Below are positions 12,005 through 23,200 of a stretch of 64,000 bases of DNA, piece by piece. The translations under genes and the position numbers were made by a program. The stretch spans positions 6,755,501 through 6,819,500 of the forward strand of contig WPIO01000012.1 of assembly GCA_009760855.2 (NCBI GenBank), written 5' to 3'. The notes below the pieces were generated by a model, which saw only the letters and a list, made by a program, of their open reading frames with translations, was not told the DNA's origin and did not search any database. The first letter of the stretch is position 1, and each line of letters starts with the position of its first letter. Origin of the DNA: Cristatella mucedo (taxonomy: Eukaryota; Bryozoa; Phylactolaemata; Cristatellidae).

Positions 12005-12425
12005 TTTTCATAATATTATTAATAATAATGATGGTAATGTATTCATAAAGCACCCTTAAAGAAACAAACCCCTTTTTACGCACACGCTGTAACGAAGCGT
12101 ATCAATAGGATCAATGATAACTCTCACTGGGTCAGCACGCATAAGCACACAAACGACAACACACAACAAATGCTGTGAAGAGCAGATTCGTAGTTTTTCT
12201 TAAAGTTTCACAAGTCGGGTATTGTCGTGACATCAGGGGGGAGTAGAAAACTAAAGGCACGGTCTCCAAAAGATTTGAGGTTGGTTGAACGCGCAGTTAA
12301 CGACTTGAGTAAGGAGAGCATGTATGTCGATGCTTGCCCTGATTGGGAAGCAGTTCGGATAGGTAGGCTGGAGCAAGAGAATGAAGGGAATTTTCAGTGA
12401 GTTTCAAGAGTTCCGACTAAGACCC
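12005..12425 (-). mobile_element. Divergent L2-like LINE 3' end, second subfamily
   Basis: The minus strand carries an ATTATT tail, a weakened AAGCACCCTTAAAGAAA hairpin region and UTR words (GTCAGCACGCATAAGCACAC) shared with the main family. It also has GTATCAATAGGATCAATGATA, which reappears as TGTCAATACGGTCAATGATA at 38.8 kb but not in the main family. Strongly decayed; 5'-truncated. Confidence 0.65.
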
Positions 12426-12507
12426 AGAAAAAATTGTCTTACTTAAAATGGATCCAGCTACAATTTCTCAGCAGCATCTACTCCACTTAGTCTGACGCCT
12501 TAAATAA

Positions 12508-12690
12508 ATAAATAAATCCTGGCTGATTAAACAGCCTCTTTTTTGTATAGAGACAGAAGAGCCTTTACGGCTATCACCACCGCTTGCAGTGGCGATAAAG
12601 AATCGCTCACTGCAGGAATCGAACCCACGACCTCGGAACCGAGGTCGTGAAAGCAACCGCCTTACCTAGTGTGCCATCACGGCTCACTAT
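12508..12690 (-). mobile_element. SINE1 copy, well preserved
   Basis: Reading the minus strand: GAGCCGTGATGGCACACTAGG (A-box region), then a 10-base perfect palindrome ACGACCTCGG/CCGAGGTCGT, a B box GGGTTCGATTCC, CCACTGCAAGCGGTGGTGATAGCC, GGCTCTTCTGTCTC and GGCTGTTTAATCAGCC, ending in an ATTT repeat. This is a tRNA-derived, polymerase III-type short element. Confidence 0.82.
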
Positions 12691-12929
12691 TATCGCTAGC
12701 AAGCTAGCTCTAATGATATTTAAAGGTCTTGCGCCGGACCACTGGACAGCGTCAGCCGCGGTTACAGACAATTTTTTAGTGCTCTTGGGCTGTTTCGGAT
12801 GTAAACGCAGGTGGTGGCCGAAACCTCGATATCAAAATGGTTCGAGCGATTGCTTACAGGCCAGCAAACATGATGGGCGCTCTCATCACTACTAACTGTC
12901 GCGTCTCTGTCATGCAGTTATTGGGTTTT

Positions 12930-13080
12930 AGACCAGGAATTAGGCGCTCGCACTTTCGCGATCCAGATCGTGAGTTCAAGTCGTGCAGCAGGTAATTCTT
13001 TATTGCCCATAGCAAGAGGGTGGTGGCCACTAATGCTGTTCTGTTGCTCCTACAAATGAGGCTGTAGAATAAGCTGTTCT
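12930..13080 (+). mobile_element. SINE1 copy, diverged
   Basis: GCGCTCGCACTTTCGCGATCC, a B box-like GAGTTCAAGTCGTGC, CTTTATTGCCCATAGCAAG, GGTGGTGGCCACTAA and AAATGAGGCTGTAGAATAAGC follow SINE1 order. The A box is lost. Confidence 0.5.
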
Positions 13081-13084
13081 TTTA

Positions 13085-15330
13085 ATTTATGAACGTAATG
13101 GCTGCGAAATCTGCTTACGGTCATTGCTTAAAGCTTCCGAAAATATTGTTGCAACGCGAAAAAGCGGCTACGGCACTATGATCCTCGGACGACATTCGCA
13201 GCGTTCGTAACGGTGCTAGTCCTTGCCGACGCGCGGCAAATGCCCGAGAAGCCCTCGGAGTCTAGCAACTTGTACGCAAAACATCAATGCACTTAGATAT
13301 GCCAAAAGCAGTGGAACGCGATAACCATGAAGAGCGCCTATACCTTAGGATGGCAAATCTATTTCTATGGCTTAGAGAAATGGGTATTGGATAGCGACGG
13401 CGGGGTAGGGGAAAGTTGCAAGTGTCCACCATCAGTCGTAGCATGCATTAACTCTCGTAAGACACCCAGAGCAACCTCGAACTGCCGGACGGGCGAGAAA
13501 CCTCGGGTGCAACTCCTGCCTGGCCTGACTGCGAAGGCATAGCTCCCTGCCTATTGAATGACTAACTTCAATATCGCCTTACCGTGGATTATGGTATAAC
13601 CGGTTTTCATAGTTCAAAGTAATTAATCACGCATCATATTTCTGGAGTCATTACCTGAATGGCCTAACACGTCGGTGTCTCAATTGTCGGTATTCAGCTA
13701 CATGCATAGGTAGACACTTGGGCAAAAAGGCCCTTCTTAGTACAATGTAGAGCTGATAGTACATGCCGATTCAATTAGCATAGGCCTACAATGACGTAGC
13801 TAATCACACAAGAAAAAAATGGCTTTTTTGGATTTGATGGGAATCAGGCTTAAAACGATACCCATCTTACCCAATCAGCACAGTCTCCCGTTTGCCGGAC
13901 AAACAAACGCCGCCAATATTGGTTCTTGCGTTTTAATTCATGGTATATATAAAGGTATATATAAAAGAGAGTTGTCATGGCGCCTTCAACCTCGAGGAAT
14001 ATCAACTGAGTAAGAATACTGACACTGTAAAGCGATAACACTGAGCAGTAATAAAAATTGAATGGCATATTAAAGAAATTTCCTGTCTTCTTTGCTTGGG
14101 TTACTCAAAACATGCGACTTTTGGAGATTACTGCATGGGAAAATTAGGGAACAAAGCAATACCCAGTACCACAACAAAGCTGTGCTTGTGTCATGTCGGT
14201 GAGTGATAGAGATCACAATGAATCGCCCCTATAGTCATTTTTGAGCTGATATCCTAACTATATGACAAATCAATGCCTGCATGGCTATTTAATTCGACAA
14301 GTCTATGTTATGTGCACGTGAGGCTTCTGTTAGCAGCGCCATAGGAACCGATTCTTAATCTCGCAAACACGCAGGTGTGACTTTGCTTCCACACTATTTC
14401 AGCCGAGTGGCTGGAGGAAAATCTGAGTGCTGCTGATGCAGCAGTTAAATATATCGATAGTTTTTCTTTTACGAAACGACCTACTCAATAGTCGCAGTGG
14501 TGGTACTGAGCTTGTTGACCAAGTGATCACCGAGCACAAGGCACGTGGGCATTGCACGTCGTAGCCAATGCCAAGGCAGCCTACCCAGCACCACTGGGAT
14601 GGCTCACGCAGGAGCTACTGCAAGCTAAAAGAAGCACTGACGGAGGCAGACACGCTGGAATTTCGATGAGCTCGCGAAAAAATGCTTTACCAATTTGCTG
14701 TAAACAGCAATACAATACAAATATGCTGTTTTACTTGTCTTGCTTCGATATGTAGGTTGCTTATTTAACGAAGCCGAAGTGTGACACGTGATTTCTACCG
14801 CTACACCTCGAGCTACTTGCTTGGCGGTTGGACAAGCAAGAGCTCAAAAAAAGTATTGGGACGTTTGAAGAAGTGAAATCTTTGCTGGAATGCAATTTCC
14901 ACAGCACTCCAGAGAATTTCGAGAGTAGTTTATTAGATAAGCTCGGCAATGGCACTATCAGTTCATACGCAAACTGCCAATCAATACTGGCAATGAATGT
15001 TGCAGCAGCCCATTCATAAGCAGCCAGAGTAAAAAGAAAAGATGCTACGGAAAACAACAGTGGGAAAACATCGCTACTACAAGGTAAAACCACCCAGAGT
15101 TCGAAAACAAATTTTCTTTAGCATTAATTTTCACATATACTTTATGGCTTTGCTATACATCTGGTAAACGACGCTGAGAAACAGCTCCAGTCACGCAGGC
15201 AACGGCAAGATGAGATACAAGCATATCAGAACCTAATTTTCGGTACCATAGGGGCTTAAAACATGAGCTTCTTTAGTTCGAAATAATCTTTTTGGCAAAC
15301 AGTTTTGGCAATATGTCATGGTTTTCATTC
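13085..15330. other. Intergenic; decayed coding-like block on the plus strand at 14.4-15.1 kb
   Basis: Between about 14400 and 15090 the plus strand contains short open pieces with protein-like composition in different frames: EWLEENLSAADAAVKYIDS at 14405, ELVDQVITEHKARG at 14510, VANAKAAYPAPLGWLTQELL at 14560, KSIGTFEEVKSLLECNF at 14845. In-frame stops and frame changes separate them. It could be a dead gene or transposon remnant; I do not recognise the family. The rest of the interval shows nothing. Confidence 0.3.
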
Positions 15331-15335
15331 AAATG

Positions 15336-18300
15336 CTACTTGGTTTTGCGAGGAACTATTCCTTTTTGTATCAATGTCTCAGCCATTGAAATGACAGTTT
15401 CCTGTAGGTCCCGTGGTTGAACTTGAAGAACTTCTCTCATCTAAAAACAATAAAGAACGCCACAGCATTAAGCGTGGTCGAGCTTAATGAACTTCCACTC
15501 TTTACAAGCAAATCAAAGAATGTCGAAGCAGTCAACAGCGCCAGTAGGTTTATTACCCTGACACTATTAACTTTTTGTCAAATACTGGTTGGAAGATCGC
15601 ACTTCTAGAAAAGGAACAACAACAACAGGAAGACAGTCTAAATTATTTGTTTCAGCTCTAATACTGGGCTAGTGACATGAAAATTCAGTGTTAGCTATGC
15701 CTTTGGTGACTAAGGCTGTTTTATACTATTCAGCGTCAATAATTCCCCAATGGACGGCTCTCAATTCAGCGCCATGTCGTTGCATTTGGTTCTCAGCTTA
15801 GCAAACTAACCATTCTTATTCTTAGCTTCCTTGGTGATGTTCTACACATCATGCAAAGTGCAAGAAATTTGGAGCGAGATTTGTTTCATATCAAAACTCA
15901 TCTGTAGCGCCAGCTTTCAACTACTCCCAGCGACAACTTCGACACATCTGAGAGATACCAAGTGCGGCAACTAACGAGTAATCAATTAAAACTCTCTATT
16001 TTAGCAACAATAAAGACATCTCGCAGTAATAGCAGCAGATAACTAAGCCCGAGTGAACGCGATTTCGGCACTATTTTGCTGTCATAAAATTACATGATCA
16101 TCTTGGAAATTTTCATAGCCATGCTATAGGTTAAAAAATCAAGCAATTACAATGGGACTATTCTGAGGAGGCGTTAGTGGCCATTTAAAGCTCAGGCTTG
16201 AGTCGTGAGAAGGGGTGTACCAAGTCTCCCCGAGGCTCAACTGGTAGAATGATAGCGAATACAGGATCACTTGTAGTCCAAGGCGACTTTTTCCGATCTC
16301 AGTCGTATTGCTAACGGCCATCAGTTGTTCTGTATCTTCGAATGACTTGTAGCAGAGGCCAGCAAATAACTAATCTAGGCCAGCGACGTTGGGTAGCTGA
16401 TTACTATGGCCCTGTCAAAAAGTGCTCGCCCCGACCAAGGTCTGGCTGAGGTCGTGGGCTCGAGCCCCGAGGCATATGCGAAGCGCCTGAATAGAGATTA
16501 AGTTCTCTTGGCGCGCTATATAAATGAATTATATTTATATTATATTGATAAGAGGTACATCTCACGTAAGACAATCGACGCATGGAGATTTCTCAGCAAG
16601 CTTTCACTAAAAGTCACTTGTAAATTCACTTATTCAGAGGTACCGAGCACCGGGCTAGGGTAAGGTCGCGAGGTAGTTAAGCCGAACTGCCTGGATCAAT
16701 GGAAGTCAGGCAGTGTCGGGGGAATCTGGTGGCTGCCCACAGAAGATGCAATGGTTACTGCTCGCCATCTCATTGCAATTCAAACATGCACATGCATTCA
16801 GGTAATGCACTACATTTGGCTTACGCACGCATGTGGTCATTTAAAGCCACGGCATTAATCCTCAGCCGTGTCTAGTAGTGCTGGGAACAGTAGTCTCCAA
16901 ATCTTACTCTGTAGAGCAGACACACTCACGAACACATATATACATAATACTATGTACTTATATATGGGTATATTCATAATAGTGATATATATATATATAT
17001 ATACATATATTGGTTCGCCTGCACATATACTCTGAATTGGATAAAAATGCATTGGCATCACTTGTGCAAAATACAGGCGCGTGTTGTTTCTATATACCAG
17101 AATCTAACTGCACTAAACACTTGTGTATAGTGACAGCATTTTCTGCTTACATGCTAGCCAACGTTCAACTAACTCCTTCGGAGTGTTAGTTAAACGGCCA
17201 AGCGAATAATAACAGTAGCAAGTGGATATCCAGCCTGAACTTACCCGATTACTTTTAAAAACGACAGATTTTCCAAGCAACGGCAGTACCCCTGCAGCAG
17301 TCGGGTTGGTGGCGGACATCAACCACATAAGGAAGTAGGGCGCTTCTTTCGTAGGAATGTTGTATCCTAAGAGTTAAAAGCCACATACTTCACCACGTGT
17401 TTAGCTATTACTTTGAAATTTATAGTACAAGTAAAAGACTATACAGTGCATGTCAAGAAGGTATCCGTGCCACGTTTGCTAATTCTTCAGCATTTATATT
17501 AAATCAAATAGATTTACTCCTAATTAGTCCACATAAGTAACGAATGACGATCATATTTACTAGTCAGTAAAAGTAATCAACTAGTACGTACGAGCATTAA
17601 CCTAAAAAGTGTGAAGTGGCGATCCTTCTAGATGTGGTGATTTTGTCTCCTGCGGCTTCTACAGAAAGCCACATGCGTGGGAAGCTGCTTCTTAGCAAAA
17701 GCACAATACCAATATTCAAGAAGTTCAATCTCAGCCAGGATTTTTCTCGTGCTCAATTTTGAACCTGGACACAAAGAATAATAATAATACGCGGCTAAAT
17801 GGTCGGCCTCATGTAAAGAATTGTACTTTTTGATGACTACAATGTGCTGTCAAAACTGGACAGCAAAAGGAAGGGCTTCTTAACTTACCCAATGGATCAT
17901 ATTTCTTCGCCAGTATCATTGCGATGTCCTTGAGCCACGCACCGTTAGCAGCAAGAATGTGCCGATTGCCTGTGAAAATTATGTAATTTAAATATCGGGT
18001 TTCCGAAGATCTGCAGAAGAAGACTAAGAGCAGACAGATTTAGCGTTTGACGACGCACGAAGCAGCTGGTTCCTTGACCAGTGCTCTAAGCATTGAGCTA
18101 CCCACAGACGGCTGCCCTTTCTACTGCTCTTTGCATCGAGCTTTTCTGAGCATTAATATGGCAACTAACTCGCCAGGGCAGTACCACTGTGCCATGTGAG
18201 TGCACATAGCTGTGCGTGAGGAGAGTGGGAGGAAATGCTTGCAGGTGGAAGCAAGCAGAGCAAGGTACCACTCGCATTCAGCATCCAAAGTATGCAATAT

Positions 18301-20206
18301 AGCTAGTCCAGACTGCAGGTGACTATACGTAACGACATTTGATTTGGGGGAGACACCCAAAAAGGCGAGTGGAAGCTTGAATTAAAGCCTGCTGCATCCA
18401 TTAAGAGCCGATGAGCGCTAAACTTCTAATTGCTTCTGCTGCTCTAGACAGCAGCCTCTTTTCGGCTGCACTAAATAACATGATAAATACATCAAGAAGC
18501 TGCGGGCATGGCAAAAGCACAAGCATATGAACAGAGCTGGTCTGCATACCAGAGGGCAATAGAGCTCAGGCGGAAAGGAAATAATGAACCGATACGACGC
18601 CCTCCACCTTCGGAACATGGCTGCTAAGATCACTGGTGATAGCAAAGTATGCCAAGCAAATAAGCACGTGGTGGACTGCGTTCGTCGGGCATCTCGAAAT
18701 TCGACGGCTAGCATTTGCTGGCACTGCTGTTACGGATAGTTTGGCAGAAGATTGTTAAAAAAGTATTAGCCGATCCAAGAACTTCATTTCATTTACAGGT
18801 ATATAGCGGCAGAAGAGCCATCACCCTGGTTGAAGTAGGCAATAAAGGATTGTCTTAGGAAGAAATCAAAACCGGGACCTAGGTCGTGAAGTACGAGCAC
18901 CTTATCCTAAGGCTAAAAGGATGAAGATATCAAGTCTCATACAGCTCAACCACAAACTGAGCCAGCTGTGTTTATTAAGCGTTCTAAAATCACGCTGAAA
19001 GTGCTCGGCTACAAAACTGCTGTTAGCTCGTTTTTTTAAGGTTAAAAGCCCTAAATTTAAAACCGTGATTCAAAAAGAGCTAAATATATAATTCAATTGG
19101 TCAAACCACAACCTGCAAACAACGTCTTTCGGATACCATTATAGAGCATCACTTGCCACATATACCTCTGTTGATATTCACTACAAGTCCTGCCGCTAGG
19201 GAGGTCGGCAGCGAATAGCGAATGTGCTTTATCGAAGGTAGCTGTCTACTGACTAGCTATGAATGGGCAAACACGATGCGACAAGCCAAACATTAAGGGC
19301 TGCAAAAGTAAAGTAAGCAACAGATAAATGCCCAACACTTTTATATAGTAGAGAAGGGGAGACAGCGATTTTAACTCTGCTTGCAGCAACAAGGAGCTGC
19401 CGGCTGTATGATCTAATCCAGTACATTGGATCGTGAAGAGAGGGCACCTTACAGCTGCGCAAAAGACGTGACGATAGGAGCTTCTGGCTAGATCTAAGCT
19501 TACACAATTATTTTTTAGAAAACAGACTCCTATCAAATCAATTCCACGTAAAAGGCGTTTGTTTTTAAAACATCAGTAGGCGATATCGCTTGACCATATT
19601 GGGATGAACAGTGCATCCGCGTATTTCGAGAGGTTATACACAGTTACCACGAGCAAGCGAATTTGCTGCAGACCTGCAGCACCAGGGACTGTGAGTGCCC
19701 GAATATGTGCCAGTGCTGTATCCCGGACGTCGATAATGTTCATGTGAAGGTTAGGAACCATGGGATCTTTCCTCGTCAGAATTCTCTTGATGACCTGCAA
19801 AAAATGAGAGCGAGAGTATGGCATGATACCTATAAACAAAGTATAAAGAACAGGTACGTTAAGATGACCTCTGATCTGTAGAAGGGATTATGAGCTACCC
19901 TGCTGATACAACTACCCATTCACGCACAATATCTCATCCGCTAAGGCAGAATTCAGATTAGTGAACATTGGTATGCTGCAGTGGCCATATTATGACAACG
20001 CAGGAGATTTACCAGCAATACCTGAATTATAGTCAACAGGAAATAGATATGTAACAGTCTATAATTTAGGGAGAGTAGCTGGACATTGATATTGATGGTC
20101 AGTCCGCGGCACTTTGAGTTTCGAGCTAGTGAGTTAGTTGTATGCAATGTCTGGTGCTACATACACCAGTCTCTCCGTGACTGTAGACAAGACTTCTCTG
20201 CCTTAA

Positions 20207-20284
<78 letters not shown>

Positions 20285-23200
20285 TCGCTCTCTTTGGTGG
20301 GCCGTGATGGCACACTAGGTAAAGCTGTTGCTCTCTCGACCTCGGCCCCGAGGTCGTGGGTCCCGAGGCCGTGGGTTCGAATCCTACGGCGGGTGACTCT
20401 GTATCGCCGCTGCAAGCGGTTATAATAGCCGTAAAGGCTCTTCTGTCCCTATAAAAAAGAAGCAGTTAAATCAGCTAGTATTTATTTATTTATTATTATT
20501 GCTGCCATGCTCTGCGGTCATCGGCATTCCTTCGTGTATCGGGGCAGCTGTAGTTGTCTGCCTCGGTAGTCAAAGCGAAGGCGTACTACCAGTCCACTCC
20601 TAAAGCTAATGTTCTTAGAAGCGGACTAAGCCTCAAATGAGACTATCCAGCATTTAATGGTCGAGAAACATCACAAGATTTAATATGGCGAAAAGAAATG
20701 GTTCCTAAGAATTTAATGTAAACTGCTAACAAATTGCATTGGGATGAGAAAGTCATTATATGTTTGAACGATGATCCTATGAGATGGAGGTATCAATCAG
20801 GGCTGATAACCTGTGGTCTAAGAAGCTTACGAGAGCCCTCTAATATTTCTAGCAAATCAGCTGGGCCATCGAACACGAGACCTGTCAGTCGCTTTATTTG
20901 ATCGTAAAACGGAATTACGGCGAGGTCACCTTCTGCACCAGGAATTACGGTGAGGTTACCTTCTGCACCACCTTCTGCACCATAGCGGCAGGGATCGAGA
21001 TCCAACCAGATCGAGCATCCAACGTGCTGAATCAGCCCTAATCATGTATAAGATATATACCAGACAGTGCAATAGTTAAACTGTTTTTGCTCGATCTTTC
21101 AGCAGCTTTTGATACCATCAATCACAAAGTTCTTCTAGAGCGCCTCTCATCTCGCCTGGGCATCACTGGCACTGCTCTGCAGTGGTTCAGGTCCTATCTC
21201 AGTGGGAGACTCCAGAGTATTGACGTGAATGGACAAAGATCATCTGAAGTACCTCTGAAATATGGAGTACCTCAGGGCTTCGTGCTAGGTCCGGTTCTTT
21301 TCACGGTTTATACTCTGCCTCTTGCTGATGTGATTGCCAAGCACAATCTAGGCTTTCACTTCTATGCGGATGACACTCAGTTGTACCTTTGCTTTGATCC
21401 CTCCATGCCTTCGAGCACCTCAAATTCTCTACACTCACTAGCTGCATGCATTGATGACATCCGCACATGGATGGCAGAAAATTTTCTAAAACTAAACGAT
21501 GATAAAACTAACTTACTAGTTATGGGAAAACCTAGTGTGATTCAGAGATTGGAAAGGCTGACTCTCAAATTGGCTCTGCCAGCATATCTCCTGTTGCATC
21601 AGCTCGAAATCTAGGTGTCATATTCCAAAGCGACCTCTCGTTAGACGACCATATCAGCTCCACAGTCAAATCTGCCTATTTTCAGCTCCATAACGTTGCT
21701 AAAATTCGGGCTTGTTTAGATAAGGATACGCTACCATTCAATTGCATTTCCCTTTGCAGCAAATGTAAAGCGCCTAGAAAAAGATTAAGTTCTCTGAGGG
21801 CGCTTTATCAAGTGTATTATTATTAACCAGGATGTCATTATCCATGAGAGGACATCGTTAGTAAGCACAAGAAACATGCTCAGTCCAGAAGTTCAGTGAG
21901 AAGGGGTGGCTCGGTACAGAGAGCGGAGTGGATGGCTCGGTAGACGCAGGCCGCAAGGAGACAACGGTACGAGTGTCATCACGATTCGCGCATTGCTCTG
22001 GGTCAACTGCCCACAGAATACCATAGATATAGGATTCTATTGTGTAAAAAGGAGGATGTTTCGTACACATCTTTGGGGCAACGTCAAATGATTTCATAAA
22101 AGCGGAAAGATCCAGCAACAAATCCAGTCTCACGAAACATCATCTCACAGGACAATTCGAAGCAAGGCGAAGTTGAATGGGGTATAATCAGTCAGAGAAT
22201 TAACGGTTTTGCACTACTTGGCATAAGTGCATATCACTGCTGCAAGCCCTAGATATCTATGTAGTTTTAATTATACATCTTCATAGGACGTTTAGTGTAC
22301 TTTGGCAGTTTGTACAGGCTTGGTGGAGAAGATGCACTGTAACTTCCTTGTTAATAGATGATGCACTCCAATGCACGTAAGGCGCTTGAACGACTTTTTG
22401 ATCTGATGACACTAGAAATTGCTCATTCCTGGGTTATTGTTCAAGAAAAATTATAAAAAATGCAATTATAAATTACCGGAATTTGATTGAAGCGTCTTTA
22501 CGCCAACATGTTATCTCTGTCGCCAAAATAGTTAAGAAAATACACATTGTTGCATTTCGTGGACAGATGCTCACACCGTAACTCTACTGCAGCTTAGTGG
22601 TTGCTCCCAGTTGTCTAACTATAGATTTATAGTAAGTTTTCAAAAGGAATAAGCTGTGTTTCGAGCAAAACACAATGAGCGATGTAAGAGAACAATCCGG
22701 AAGGGCTATATGTTTGTGCCCAATTGCGTTTGAGTCCACCAGTGAGAACTTGCAAGGCCATGCCACCTTTCAGTATGGCTCTCATCGATACTCTATGGCT
22801 AAACTTCGGTTGGTGAGATAAAGCTGTTGACTAGCTCAGCAGCAGACTGTGCTTTACGTGAGCTTTTTCTAATTTGCGTACATTTTCTGGAGAACAAAGT
22901 AGTGACTTCGTAGAGCAGATTCGACAATTTGATAACAGACGGTTTTTCTTTTCGACGGAAGTGGCAGCGTTGCAATCTCTTTTGGGACATGCGAAGCTCT
23001 GTCACTTTTGCTCTAACCTGGATGCTCGTGCACTCCTCTAACGTCAGTGGTGGGCCAAGGATGAGCCCAGGGTTCATGACAGACAGCTCAAATCTTTCGT
23101 TTTCTGCAAGCAAGTCGAAAGTTGCAATTAGTGTAAGCATTAGTGGTGGAGTCTGAGCAGACCACTCAGCGTTCATGCTTCCAAGAAGATACGCAGCTTA

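Noticed and set aside
18045-18115. tRNA-like sequence on the minus strand (GGGTAGCTCAATGCTTAGAGC)
   Set aside because: The D-arm resembles a tRNA, but the anticodon loop has six bases and no T-arm consensus follows; at most a decayed SINE head.
22929-23156. 75-codon plus-strand frame
   Set aside because: Antisense to SDR-A exon 5 ([11 protein letters not shown] on the minus strand).
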